Positions 35,588 through 45,400 of a stretch of 64,000 nucleotides of DNA are shown piece after piece. Source of the stretch: Acidomonas methanolica (GTDB lineage: Bacteria; Pseudomonadota; Alphaproteobacteria; Acetobacterales; Acetobacteraceae); NCBI RefSeq assembly GCF_004346035.1, contig NZ_SLZN01000012.1, positions 17,968-81,967 of the forward strand, in the 5' to 3' direction. The translations under genes were made by a program, and so were the position numbers. Positions within the stretch are counted from its first letter, which is position 1. The number at the start of each line of letters is the position of its first letter. Under the pieces are notes generated by a model that worked only from the letters and a program-made list of their open reading frames with translations, made no database searches and had not been told where the DNA came from.

Positions 35588-35653
35588 TGACCGGACGGTA
35601 ACTAAAATGCAGATACCAGGGGTCGTTCGTCAAGCGTATTTGCCGATCGGTCA
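35588..35653. promoter_or_regulatory. Two TetR-type operator candidates in the divergent promoter
   Basis: TGACCGGACGGTAA (35588-35601) and, on the other strand, TGACCGATCGGCAA (35640-35653) lie between the decarboxylase-like gene and the TetR gene. A third copy, TGACCGACCGGTAA, is at 36822-36835 before the GlcG-like gene. The near-palindromic consensus TGACCGNNCGGTAA suggests one regulator controls all three units. Confidence 0.55.
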
Positions 35654-35701
35654 TCTGTTTCGCTAGAATGGTTCGCACAGGCGGGGGGAGGCGGCGCCAG
35701 C

Positions 35702-36469
35702 ATGGCGGATGATAACGGATCGGATGCTGGCGTCGTGCGCGCGCCGAAAGGGGTGCGATCAGCCTCGCCGCAACGGAAGCGGCGTCGCCTCGATCCGGAA
35801 GACCGTGAGCGTGAGATCGTCGATGGCGCCGTCGCGTTCTTCGCCGAGGTCGGATTCGACGGCGGGTTGCGCGATCTGGCGAAACGGTTGGGTATCACGC
35901 ACCAGAATCTCTTCCGCTACTTCCCGACCAAGGAGGCCCTGATCGACCGGGTCTATGAGGAAGTCTATCTCGGACGCTGGCAGGTTGAATGGGAGGTCTT
36001 GCTCGCCGACCGCACCATCGCACTCGAGCAGCGTCTTACACAGTTCTACCGGGCCTATCTTCAGGCGATCTTCCGCTATGACTGGGTCAGGATCTTCGTG
36101 TTCGCCGGCCTGAAAGGAGTCGGTATTACCCAGCGTTATCTGGAACTGGTCCAGGCAAGGGTCGTCGAGCCATTGGCACGGGAGTTGCGGGTGACGACTG
36201 GTCTTCCCGACACCGCTGAAGTTCCTCTTCTGCCGGAGGAAACCGAAATGGCCTGGGGGCTGCACGGCGAACTGTTTTATCTGGCGGTTCGTCGTTGGGT
36301 CTACGAGATGAAAGTCCCCGACGACCTCGATACGGTCGTCAGGGTTGCGGTGGTCAGGTTCCTTGCCGGAGCACCCAGTGCCATGCGGCTACTCCATGAA
36401 GGCACTCTCAGAGCGCCTGCACCCCGGTCTGGGCGACGCGCTCGTCCTGCTCGCCGGAACCCCCGCTGA
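35702..36469 (+). CDS. TetR-family regulator
   Basis: Protein of 255 aa. The N-terminal HTH (REIVDGAVAFFAEVGFDGGLRDLAKRLGITHQNLFRYFPTKE) is standard TetR and is preceded by an unusual 40-residue basic tail. The ligand-binding part follows. It is divergent from the efflux operon and is the likely owner of the TGACCG-type operators in the region. Its 3' end overlaps the convergent GlcG-like gene by about 60 bp. Confidence 0.88.
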   Translation: MADDNGSDAGVVRAPKGVRSASPQRKRRRLDPEDREREIVDGAVAFFAEVGFDGGLRDLAKRLGITHQNLFRYFPTKEALIDRVYEEVYLGRWQVEWEVLLADRTIALEQRLTQFYRAYLQAIFRYDWVRIFVFAGLKGVGITQRYLELVQARVVEPLARELRVTTGLPDTAEVPLLPEETEMAWGLHGELFYLAVRRWVYEMKVPDDLDTVVRVAVVRFLAGAPSAMRLLHEGTLRAPAPRSGRRARPARRNPR

Positions 36470-36806
36470 TTCCGATCGCGCCGACAATCTGTTCACCGCG
36501 CCGCAGCAGCACCCCGCCAGCAAAGATTATCACGCGCCCGTTGTTCGAGCTGTGAATGCCGAAGAACGGGCCTCCAGGCTGACTATGCTCGGCGAGGTCG
36601 GCCGTGCTCATGTCGAACGCCCGGGCTGTGAACGCCTTGTTGATGGCTATGTCGATCGCACCGATCCGTGCGCCATCCATCCGGGCATGCGCGACGAGAT
36701 GTCCGCCTGCATCGACCACGGCGATGTTCATGGGCTGGCCGATCGTCAGGGCTTCGGTTTCGGCTGCGGCGATGACACGTCTGGCGTCTTCAAGGGAGCA
36801 GGTCAT
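36408..36806 (-). CDS. GlcG/HbpS-family heme-binding-like protein
   Basis: Protein of 132 aa with the family pattern AAETEALTIGQPMNIAVVDAGGHLVAHARMDGA ... INKAFTARAFDMSTADLA ... IIFAGGVLLRRGEQIVGAIGISGG. Relatives bind heme or accompany oxidative-stress and glycolate genes. The ATG at 36806 is preferred because GGAGGTG lies just ahead of it; an ATG four codons upstream is possible. A TGACCG-type operator at 36822 sits directly upstream. Confidence 0.83.
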   Translation of the reverse strand: MTCSLEDARRVIAAAETEALTIGQPMNIAVVDAGGHLVAHARMDGARIGAIDIAINKAFTARAFDMSTADLAEHSQPGGPFFGIHSSNNGRVIIFAGGVLLRRGEQIVGAIGISGGSGEQDERVAQTGVQAL

Positions 36807-36821
36807 GAGCACCTCCATAAG

Positions 36822-36835
36822 TGACCGACCGGTAA
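36822..36835. promoter_or_regulatory. TetR-type operator candidate before GlcG-like gene
   Basis: TGACCGACCGGTAA, differing from the site at 35588 in only two central positions. It lies directly before the GlcG/HbpS-like start and would place this gene in the same regulon as the efflux operon. Confidence 0.55.
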
Positions 36836-36940
36836 ATAGAGAAAAGGGACGCTTCCGTCAAGCTTGGCGGAGTTCGCATGGTCGTGGATTTGGAAAGTGA
36901 AGTCGTTTGGATAGAGAATATTATGCTCGATAACAGAACG

Positions 36941-37819
36941 TTATTCGGACAGTACCGCCAGTAATGCCTCCCGGGCGAAAGCCACGCGGGGGTGTCGCAG
37001 CGCGGTGCGCGCCCATACCAGGTGAAATGCGTTGCGCGGAACGGCTTTCGGTGCCGCGATCTCTCGTAGGGTGCCGGCCTGCCGCTGCTCCCGCGTCAGA
37101 TAGTCGGGCAGGACCGACCAGCCGATGCCCGCCATAAGCATCGCGCGCAATACGCGCATATCCGGAGCGGTCGCGACAGGGGGCCGATCGACGGCAAGGT
37201 CGTTCGCACTCAGCCAGGTGCGAAGCAGCGGGCGTTCGAGATCGTAGGCAATATGTGGCACCACGCGCAGTCCGTCCTTCAGGCCGAGATGATGGATGCG
37301 GTCGGTGATGTCCGGGATGGCCACGGCTTGCAGCGTTTCGATTCCGAGTTGCGCCCAGTTCAGGCGTGGATCCTCCGGGAGGGACGCCGTCAGTCCCAGA
37401 TCGACGGTGTCCGACAACAGCCAGTCGTACAAGGCGTCGCGACCGCCGATATGCAGGCGCAGGTCCAGTCCGGCTTCGATCAGGGGTGCAAGACGCGGCG
37501 CCACATACTCGCCCAGATACTCCGCCGGCGCCGCGAGATGCAGTGTCCCGGTGAGATCGGCCGATCGGGCCTTCGCCGCCGCCAATGCTGTTTCAGCCCG
37601 GTCGAGACTGTCTCCGATTGTCATCGCCAGATCGTCCGCAGCGGCGGTGGGCCTTACACCGCGCGTATGGCGGACGAACAATGCCCGCCCCAGTTGTGCT
37701 TCCAGTGATGCGATATGTTGCGAAACGGCCGGCTGGGTCAGCGACAATGCCCGTGCGGCTTCGCTGATCGAACGACATCTGTGGACTTCGACAAAGGTGC
37801 GCAGGTGCAAAAGCGACAT
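36941..37819 (-). CDS. LysR-family transcriptional regulator
   Basis: Protein of 292 aa with a complete LysR HTH (LRTFVEVHRCRSISEAARALSLTQPAVSQHIASLEAQLG) and effector domain. It is divergent from the DJ-1/PfpI, SDR and aldo/keto reductase genes across a 100-bp gap and is their likely activator. Effector unknown. Confidence 0.9.
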   Translation of the reverse strand: MSLLHLRTFVEVHRCRSISEAARALSLTQPAVSQHIASLEAQLGRALFVRHTRGVRPTAAADDLAMTIGDSLDRAETALAAAKARSADLTGTLHLAAPAEYLGEYVAPRLAPLIEAGLDLRLHIGGRDALYDWLLSDTVDLGLTASLPEDPRLNWAQLGIETLQAVAIPDITDRIHHLGLKDGLRVVPHIAYDLERPLLRTWLSANDLAVDRPPVATAPDMRVLRAMLMAGIGWSVLPDYLTREQRQAGTLREIAAPKAVPRNAFHLVWARTALRHPRVAFAREALLAVLSE

Positions 37820-37920
37820 GGGCTACCTATAACAAAAATTATGGCAGCCCGCCTGTCTTCTTTGATGTCGTGATGGCTGTGAGGGCTTAGGTTCCTGTTT
37901 TCAAAAGGGAGAAAACGGCC

Positions 37921-38724
37921 ATGCGCGGTCGCCGGGAACTGATGCTGGGTGCAGGTGTCGCGTGGTTCGCAGCCCACGGGTCGAGCATCGCCCAGACGCG
38001 GCGACGCGACGCGCCGGAGAAACAGGGAGGCAAAACACGGATGAACATCCTCATGATCGCGACGTCTGCGGACAAGCTGGGGCAGAGCGGCCATGCGACC
38101 GGCGTGTGGCTGGAGGAGCTGACGACGCCGTTCTATGCGTTCCGGGATGGGGGCGGCGAGGTCACGCTTGCCTCCATCGAAGGGGGCGCCATACCGATCG
38201 ATACACGGAGCGTGAAAGAAGCCGGCCAGAACGAGGCATCGGTGGAACGCTATCTGTCAGACCCGGCGTTCAGGCATAGGGTCGCCGATACTCCGAAATT
38301 CACGAATATCGATCTCAGCGGCTTTGACGCGGTGTTTCTTCCTGGGGGACACGGAACGATGACGGACTATCCGGAGAATTCCGCGCTCGCGCGTCTGATC
38401 GAACAGTTCGACCGAAGTGGCCGGATCGTGTCGGCGGTCTGCCACGGCCCGGCGGGACTGCTCTCTGCCCGGAAGGCGGACGGGACGCCTTTCGTCGCCG
38501 GGCGCCGTGTCAGCGCTTTTGCCGATAGTGAGGAGCGGGCTGTCGGACTGGAGCATACGGTGCCGTTTCTGCTTGAGGACCGTTTGCGTGCATCAGGCGC
38601 TCTCTACGAACGCGGCCCTGACTTTACATCGTTCGCCATACAGGACGGCAATCTCGTGACCGGTCAGAATCCGGCCTCGGCGGCACGTGTCGCGGCTTTG
38701 GTCATACAGCGGCTCAAGGCGTGA
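37921..38724 (+). CDS. DJ-1/PfpI-family type 1 glutamine amidotransferase-like protein
   Basis: Protein of 267 aa. The N-terminus (RGRRELMLGAGVAWFAAHG) has a twin arginine and a hydrophobic stretch, so export by Tat is possible. The catalytic cysteine lies in SAVCHGPAGLL near residue 177, within a DJ-1/PfpI fold that also has MTDYPENSALARLIEQF. Relatives are Hsp31-like glyoxalases or chaperones. It is the first of a run of plus-strand oxidoreductase genes. An internal ATG at 38041 would give a cytosolic form. Confidence 0.82.
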   Translation: MRGRRELMLGAGVAWFAAHGSSIAQTRRRDAPEKQGGKTRMNILMIATSADKLGQSGHATGVWLEELTTPFYAFRDGGGEVTLASIEGGAIPIDTRSVKEAGQNEASVERYLSDPAFRHRVADTPKFTNIDLSGFDAVFLPGGHGTMTDYPENSALARLIEQFDRSGRIVSAVCHGPAGLLSARKADGTPFVAGRRVSAFADSEERAVGLEHTVPFLLEDRLRASGALYERGPDFTSFAIQDGNLVTGQNPASAARVAALVIQRLKA

Positions 38725-38734
38725 GAGAACGATC

Positions 38735-39790
38735 ATGACCCAACCAGTCGCCCTTGTCGCCGGGGCAAACGGCATCATCGGGAACGCCACCGCACAGGAA
38801 CTTCGCCGTCAGGGATGGAAGGTCCGGACGCTGGGACGGCAGACGGTTGCGGATTTCGACTCCCTGACCGTCGATCTCACAGACGCCGCGTCCACGCGAG
38901 AGGCCTTGGCGCGGGCGAGGGACACGACGCATCTGTTCTATGCGTCTCTCTCTCCCGATCCAGACCTTGCGATTGAAGCGAACCGCAACGCCGGAATGCT
39001 ACGCCATCTGCTTGATGGGCTTGGTGCTGTCAACGCTCCCTTACAACGGGTCGTGATTTATCAGGGCTTCAAGATCTATGGCATCCATCTGGGCGCTGTG
39101 GTCCGCACGCCTGCCCGTGAGAATGATCCGCCGCATATGCCGCCGAACCTTTACATGGCGCAGGAAGAGGTTCTGCGGGCCTATGCCGGACGCGCGTCCT
39201 GGGATTACGTCGCCCTGCGCCCCGACGTCGTGGTGGGCGACGTGATCGGAAATCCGATGAACATTGCCCTTGTCGTCGGGGTTTTCGCCGAAATCTCGCG
39301 AGCGCTTGGTATTCCGCTCCGTTTCCCAGGAACCGAGCGCGCCTATCGGCAGCTTGTTCAGTTTACGGATGCCGGTTTGCTGGCCCGTGCCAGCCATTGG
39401 GCGGCCATCACGCCGCAGGCTGGGGGAGAGACATTCAACGTCACGAACGGTGATGTTTTTCGCTGGGAGCGGATGTGGGAAGATGTCGGATCGCATCTCG
39501 GTCTCGCGGTCGCGTCGCCGGTGCCCCTGACGCTCACGCGCCACATGGCCGACAAAGGTCCACTATGGCGGGAACTGGCTGAACGACATGGATTGGTCGA
39601 ACCGGATATCGCCCGTCTTGTAGGATGGGGTTTCGGAGATTTCATCTTCCATACCGAGACCGACGTTATTTCGGACGTGAATAAAATTTATCGTTTCGGC
39701 TTTTCCGAGCGGATGGATTCCACCTCTTCCTTGATGGGCGCGCTCGCGCGGTTGCAGGAACGAAAGGCCTTGCCGACAGTCATTTTCTGA
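38735..39790 (+). CDS. SDR-family oxidoreductase (PRISE/progesterone 5-beta-reductase-like)
   Basis: Protein of 351 aa with an N-terminal Rossmann motif ALVAGANGIIGNATAQEL, a TFYASL-like LFYASLSPDP, and GFKIYGIH ahead of the active-site region. The C-terminal domain contains FNVTNGDVFRWERMW. These fit the PRISE group of NADPH-dependent enone reductases. The ATG at 38735 follows the DJ-1-like gene by 10 bp. Substrate unknown. Confidence 0.82.
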   Translation: MTQPVALVAGANGIIGNATAQELRRQGWKVRTLGRQTVADFDSLTVDLTDAASTREALARARDTTHLFYASLSPDPDLAIEANRNAGMLRHLLDGLGAVNAPLQRVVIYQGFKIYGIHLGAVVRTPARENDPPHMPPNLYMAQEEVLRAYAGRASWDYVALRPDVVVGDVIGNPMNIALVVGVFAEISRALGIPLRFPGTERAYRQLVQFTDAGLLARASHWAAITPQAGGETFNVTNGDVFRWERMWEDVGSHLGLAVASPVPLTLTRHMADKGPLWRELAERHGLVEPDIARLVGWGFGDFIFHTETDVISDVNKIYRFGFSERMDSTSSLMGALARLQERKALPTVIF

Positions 39791-39925
39791 ACCCGCCTTT
39801 CCGTAAGGCGATCATGATCGCCGCTGTTGCCTGGTACGGATGCCTACCCACATCTATAACGTGACATGCTGGCGAAGACATTGGTGCCCGCCGAGGCGGG
39901 CACATTCTTGAGGAAAGGTAGGACA

Positions 39926-40816
39926 ATGAGCACTTCGAGCCATGACGCCACCAGATCCGGCAGCTTTAAAATCGGTGGCGATCTCGACGTCAACCGCCTG
40001 GGTTTCGGCGCGATGCGTATTACAGGCAAAGGCGTTTGGGGGCCACCCGCCGATCACGACGAAGCTATCCGCACGTTGAAGCGGCTTCCGGAACTCGGCG
40101 TCAACTTCATCGACACGGCCGATTCCTATGGTCCGGATGTGTCAGAATGGCTGATCCGCGAGGCGCTGCATCCTTACCCGAGGGGCCTCGTGATCGCCAC
40201 GAAGGGCGGCCTGACACGTTCGGGGCCGGATATATGGAAGCCGGTCGGGCGACCGGAATACCTGCTTCAGCAGGTGCATAAGAGCCTACGCAATCTCGGG
40301 GTCGAACAGATCGATCTCTGGCAGTTGCACCGCATTGATCCGAAGGTTCCGGCGGACGAGCAGTTCGACGCCATCAAATCGCTGCTCGATCAGAAACTCG
40401 TCCGCCACGCGGGGTTGAGCGAGGTATCCGTCGCGGACATCGAGGCGGCCTCGAAATTCTTCGACGTCGCGACCGTCCAGAACCGCTATAATCTGGTCGA
40501 CCGTACCAGCGAGGACGTGCTCGACTATTGCACCGCCCAGGGCATCGGCTTCATCCCCTGGTTTCCGCTCGCCGCCGGCGATCTCGCAAAACCGGGCTCG
40601 ATACTCGACACCATATCGGGAAAATATAACGCCACGCCCGGCCAGATTGCCCTGGCCTGGATCCTCAGACGCAGCCCGGTCATGCTGCCGATCCCCGGAA
40701 CGTCCAAAGTCACGCATCTGGAACAGAACGTCGCCGCCGTTGACATCACCCTGTCCGACGAAGACTTCGCGGCGCTGGATGCGGAAGGCCGCAAGGCGTT
40801 TCAGTCCGCCTCCTGA
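39926..40816 (+). CDS. Aldo/keto reductase
   Basis: Protein of 296 aa with the AKR barrel and catalytic set: [18 protein letters not shown] (Asp and Tyr), VIATKGGL (Lys) and DLWQLHRID (His). The C-terminal [16 protein letters not shown] is the NADPH-binding segment. It probably reduces aldehydes or ketones and may work with the SDR upstream. The ATG at 39926 has AGGAAAGGTAGGA just before it. Confidence 0.88.
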   Translation: MSTSSHDATRSGSFKIGGDLDVNRLGFGAMRITGKGVWGPPADHDEAIRTLKRLPELGVNFIDTADSYGPDVSEWLIREALHPYPRGLVIATKGGLTRSGPDIWKPVGRPEYLLQQVHKSLRNLGVEQIDLWQLHRIDPKVPADEQFDAIKSLLDQKLVRHAGLSEVSVADIEAASKFFDVATVQNRYNLVDRTSEDVLDYCTAQGIGFIPWFPLAAGDLAKPGSILDTISGKYNATPGQIALAWILRRSPVMLPIPGTSKVTHLEQNVAAVDITLSDEDFAALDAEGRKAFQSAS

Positions 40817-40839
40817 TGGCCGTGTGAAGCATCTGTCGA

Positions 40840-41433
40840 TTACAGACCCGGCATGGAGATGAAACCCGGCAGATTTCGGACGCGATCGAGCCAGCGGCCG
40901 AGAAATGGGTAGGGAGCCAAGTCAATACCACCTTCGGGCGCCAGTGTGAGATAGGGAAAGAGAGCGCAGTCAGCGATCGTAGGGCGGTTTAGCGCAAACC
41001 AGTCCTGTGTCCCGACATGCGCATTGAGCAGCGGCAGGAGTTTGTCGGTCCAGCGCATGGCGGTGTTCATATCGAGGGGGTACCCGAATTTCCGGATCAG
41101 ACGGGCAGCGTTGGGGCCGTTGCGAACCTCGCTCGACGCCACTGAAAGCCACTGTGTGATGGTGGCTTGTGACAGAGCGTCTTCGGGCCACCAGGTGCGA
41201 TCCCTCAGCCGACCGGCGAGGTAAACCAGAATGGCCTGGGAATCCCGAAGTGTGAGGTCGTCATCCACCAGAACCGGGACTTCCCCGAACGGGTTCAGTT
41301 TCCGGAAGTTTGGATCATGGTTCTCACCCGACGCGAGATTGACCGGAACGAGGTCCAGCTTCGTACCGGTCAGCGCAGCAAAAAGTCGGATCTTGTAGCA
41401 GTTTCCGGAGACGTCCAGATCATAGAGAAGCAT
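40840..41433 (-). CDS. Glutathione S-transferase family protein
   Basis: Protein of 197 aa with a thioredoxin-like N-domain (LLYDLDVSGNCYKIRLFAAL, NPFGEVPVLVDDD, RDSQAILVYLA) and a helical C-domain (PTIADCALFPYL). Likely conjugation or detoxification with glutathione. The ATG at 41433 is preferred; a longer frame upstream would run across the divergent promoter. It is paired with a divergent TetR gene. Confidence 0.88.
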   Translation of the reverse strand: MLLYDLDVSGNCYKIRLFAALTGTKLDLVPVNLASGENHDPNFRKLNPFGEVPVLVDDDLTLRDSQAILVYLAGRLRDRTWWPEDALSQATITQWLSVASSEVRNGPNAARLIRKFGYPLDMNTAMRWTDKLLPLLNAHVGTQDWFALNRPTIADCALFPYLTLAPEGGIDLAPYPFLGRWLDRVRNLPGFISMPGL

Positions 41434-41512
41434 CACGGGGTGTCCTGTGACCGGAGATAAGAGGGCTGGAGGCGCACGGGGCTTGCCCGGTGGCACCATG
41501 CATCCTACTGTG

Positions 41513-41528
41513 ACGAACGACCGTTCGT
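41513..41528. promoter_or_regulatory. TetR operator candidate between GST and TetR genes
   Basis: ACGAACG (41513-41519) and CGTTCGT (41522-41528) form a perfect 7-bp inverted repeat with a 2-nt centre, 14 bp before the TetR start. It is the typical size and place for an autoregulatory TetR site that would also control the divergent GST gene. Confidence 0.6.
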
Positions 41529-41542
41529 GAGTCAAAGGTGAA

Positions 41543-42097
41543 ATGAGAGAAGCCGTTCCTATCCGCCGGATCGTTGTCGAAGCCCGTGAACTGTTTCGCG
41601 AGCATGGCTACGAAGGAGCATCCATGCGTGATCTGGCCGATCGTGTGGGCCTGCGCCCGCAAAGCCTCTACACGCGCTTTCCGTCGAAGGAATCTCTGGT
41701 GCGCGAGGTGCTGGCGCTGACGCTCGACGACGTGCTGGTCGATCTCCCGGACCCCGCGACGGACTGGCGTGGAGCCTGGCAGACATTGATCGGGCGGATT
41801 GCGGAGACGTTCGAGACACGAGGACGTTGTGTGGGGCTGCATCTCGCTTATGGCGTGACAGCGCAGACACCAGACGCTCGGGATGCCGTGCGGGTGTTTT
41901 TCGCGCGATTACGCGATGCGATGGCTGGGATTCTGAAAACCGGGACGATTTTCGAACCGGCATCCGTTGCAGCGGATACCCTCGCGCAACTCGAGGGGGC
42001 AACGCTCTGGATTACGACCGAGGGCGACATGGAGCCTCTCCGGCATGCCGTGGAGCGTGCCTTGCGTGTTGGTGAGCGGGAAGGGAGAGCCGCGTGA
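41543..42097 (+). CDS. TetR-family regulator
   Basis: Protein of 184 aa with the TetR HTH (IVVEARELFREHGYEGASMRDLADRVGLRPQSLYTRFPSKE). It is divergent from the GST gene with a palindrome between them. The stop overlaps the start of the acetyltransferase fragment (ATGA), so the two formed an operon. Confidence 0.88.
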   Translation: MREAVPIRRIVVEARELFREHGYEGASMRDLADRVGLRPQSLYTRFPSKESLVREVLALTLDDVLVDLPDPATDWRGAWQTLIGRIAETFETRGRCVGLHLAYGVTAQTPDARDAVRVFFARLRDAMAGILKTGTIFEPASVAADTLAQLEGATLWITTEGDMEPLRHAVERALRVGEREGRAA

Positions 42098-42399
42098 TCG
42101 AAACCGAAAGATTGCGTCTCTCGCTCCATCAGATGACGGATTTCCGCGATCTACGCGCGATGTGGAGCGATCCGGATGTCGTTCGTCACATCAGCGGCGT
42201 TCCATCATCGGAACAGATTAACAGAAAGCAGTCATTCTCGATGTTCGACTTTATGCAGCTATCGACCAAAATGCGTCGTTTCGAGATGACCGCAAAACGA
42301 CAGCTCACGCCGGAAGAGGCTCTTGCACGGCTGCGCACTCGGCGTTTCACTTCCATGGCAATCAAAGCAAGGCTTGGCAGAATCCTCGACGAACGTTAA
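42094..42399 (+). pseudogene. Truncated GNAT acetyltransferase fused to foreign sequence
   Basis: The first 41 codons (IETERLRLSLHQMTDFRDLR ... RHISGVPSSEQ) are the start of a RimJ/RimL-type acetyltransferase. From about 42217 the frame continues into unrelated sequence (INRKQSFSMFDFMQLSTKMR ... ARLGRILDER), and the catalytic part is missing. The break is probably the joint where a mobile segment carrying the next gene was inserted. The tail may be the end of another gene, or a small gene of its own starting at 42241 or 42283. Confidence 0.65.
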
Positions 42400-42414
42400 G
42401 CCGCGTTAGCAATA

Positions 42415-45400
42415 ATGGGGCTCGTTCAAAGAATGGATATCGAAGCCTATCTCGCGGAAATTCGCGCGCTTTACGCTAGTGGGCAGTCAACAGAACATAG
42501 CTTCCGCCCTGCCTTGGCCAAATTGTTCGCTTCCATTGACCCCGCGCTGACGGTCATCAATGAACCCAAGCACCTAACCGACGTTGGCGCGCCGGACTTT
42601 GTGTTCAGCCGTGGCGATGTTCCCATCGGCTGGTGCGAGGCGAAGGACATCGGCAAGGACGTGCGGAAATTCGCCGCGACCGATTACAGCAAGGCGCAGA
42701 AGGAACGCTACAAGAAAGGCCTGCCTAACCTGATCTACACGAACGGGCTGGACTTCGAGTTCATCCGCGACGGCGAATCGGTGGACTTCGTCACCATTGC
42801 CGATCCTATCCCGTCGCTGCCCACGCATCCTGCCAATTTCACCGCGCTGGAAAATAGGCTGAGCGACTTCGCGCACATCACCCCGCTCAGCGTGACGTCA
42901 TCGGCGAAGCTAGCTACGATGATGGCGGGCAAGGCGGCAATTATAAAGCACATAATGGGCCGCGCACTAGTGGCGGATATGAAAGCAAAAGAGGCCAGCG
43001 GCACCGCAACCGACCTGATCGGTCAGTATGAAGCGTTTAAGACCAGCCTGATCCACGACATCACCGTGGAGGAATTTGCCGACATCTACGCCGAAACCAT
43101 TGCCTATGGCCTGTTTGCTGCGCGGCTCCACGATGAAACGCCGGACACTTTTACCCGCGCCGAGGCGCTGGACCTGTTGCCTAAGACCAACCCCTTCCTG
43201 CGCGAACTGTTCATCTACATCGCCGGACCCAACCTAGACGAGCGCCTGCGCCGCGTGATCGATGAACTGTGCCATGTTTTCTGCGCAACCGACATGGACA
43301 GGGTGCTGCGCAATTTCGGCAAGATCACCGCGCGGCAAGACCCGTTCCTGCACTTCTATGAGGACTTTCTGGCCGAATATAACCCCTCCAAGCGCAAGGC
43401 GCGCGGTGTGTGGTATACGCCCGAACCCGTAGTGAATTTCATCGTGCGCGCCGTAGATGAGGTGTTGAAAACCGAATTTAAGCTGGCCGATGGCTTGGCC
43501 GATACCAGCAAGATTACCATCGATTGGGATACCGGCCAAAACCACCCCAAGACCGGCAAGCCAGCCTTGATCAAGAAGCAGGTTCACCGAGTCCAAATTC
43601 TGGACCCTGCTACCGGCACTGGCACATTCTTGGCTGAGGTGGTGAAGCTGGTTTCTGAACGGATCAAGGGCGTCGCCCCCGGCCAGCTATCCGCCTATAT
43701 CGAACGTGACCTGATCCCGCGCCTGCATGGGTTCGAGTTGCTGATGGCCAGCTATGCCATGTGCCACATGAAGCTGGACATGATCCTGACACGTCTGGGC
43801 TACAAACCATCGGCCCACCCGCCGCGCCTCGGGATATATCTCACAAACAGCCTTGAGGAAGGCGAGCGGGTGGAGCAGACCCTGTTCGGTCTCTCCCGCG
43901 CCATCGCCAATGAGGCCAAGTCCGCCAGCGACATCAAGCGCCAAACCCCTATCATGTGCGTGATCGGCAACCCTCCCTATTCGGGCCATTCGTCGAACAA
44001 GTTCGAGAAAGGTAGCTTTTTCGACTGCTTGATGAATGACTATAAGAAGGAGCCTGGCGGTCAGGAAAATCTACAAGAGCGCAACGGCAAGTGGATCAAT
44101 GACGACTACGTGAAATTCATTCGTTTTTCTGAACACATGATCGAGAAGAATGGCGAAGGTGTTTTGGGGTTCGTCACCAATCACGGCTATTTGGACAACC
44201 CCACTTTTCGTGGAATGCGCTGGCGATTGATGCAAAGTTTCGACCGCATCTACGTGCTCGACTTGCATGGAAATACTAAGAAGAGGGAGGTTTGCCCGGA
44301 CGGCTCGCCAGATAAGAATGTATTCGACATCATGCAGGGCGTGGCCATCATTGTGGCGGTTAAACATCGGCGCGCTGGCAAGGCGGCAAAGCCGCTAGCC
44401 GAAGTCCGTCATGCTGATATCTGGGGCACTCGTGATGCGAAAAATAATACGTTGTCGTCCAATTCTCTGGGCGGCGTCGAATGGCATTTGGTGCCACCCA
44501 AGCACCCGCAATTCTATTTCGCTGCCAAGGATTTTGATCTCGAGGCACATTATGATTGTGGCTTCTCTATCATTGATTTAATGCCGGTTCGAGTTTTGGG
44601 CTTTCAAACGCATCGCGACGCCTTTGCCGTAGCGGAAACACGTCAGGCCTTGATGGAGCGACTAACCGCGCTCCGCGATGCCTCGCTGCCAGACACCGAC
44701 ATCAAAGCTCGTTGGGCTTTGCGTGATAATCGCGATTGGCAGTTAGCGCCCCAACGGAAAAAACTGGCCGAAAACCCAAACTGGCAGGCCGCTGTCACTG
44801 AATGTCTCTACCGGCCATTCGATCTCCGGTTTTGCCATCTTGGGTACGAGACAATGGACTATCCTCGGACCGAGATAGTTCAGCATGCACTGCACAGGAA
44901 TAATATCTCCCTGCTGCTTCCGAGGCAGTTATCCCTCTCAGGATTCCAACATGTTTTGGCAGCGGACTTCCCGGCGGAAAGTTGTGCAGTTTCATCTAAG
45001 ACCAAAGAGCAGAATCAGGTCTTTCCCCTCTACCTTTACCCCGAAGCAGGCACCCTGGATCAGTCAATTCGGATCAATTTCGACGCCAAGCTTTACGCGC
45101 AAATCTGTGATACGGCTGGTCTCACCGGCTCATTGACCTCACCCAATGGCACCGATGCTTTCCGCGTTGCCACCGGAGATGCCCGCCCCGATGAGGTCAA
45201 GGTGTTCGACTACATCTATGGCGTTCTGCACAGTCCTGCCTATCGGGTGACTTACGCCGAATTTCTAAAAATCGACTTCCCCCGCATCCCCTTCCCGGTC
45301 AACTCCGAGAGCTTCCGCGCGATCAGTGAACGGGGTGAATCCCTGCGCCGTCTTCACCTGATGGAAGCCGCTGCCATCGGCGAAACCCCTTATCCGTTCC

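Noticed and set aside
39790..39830. Short hairpin CGCCTT / AAGGCG after the SDR gene
   Set aside because: Six-base arms and no T-tract; too weak to call a terminator.
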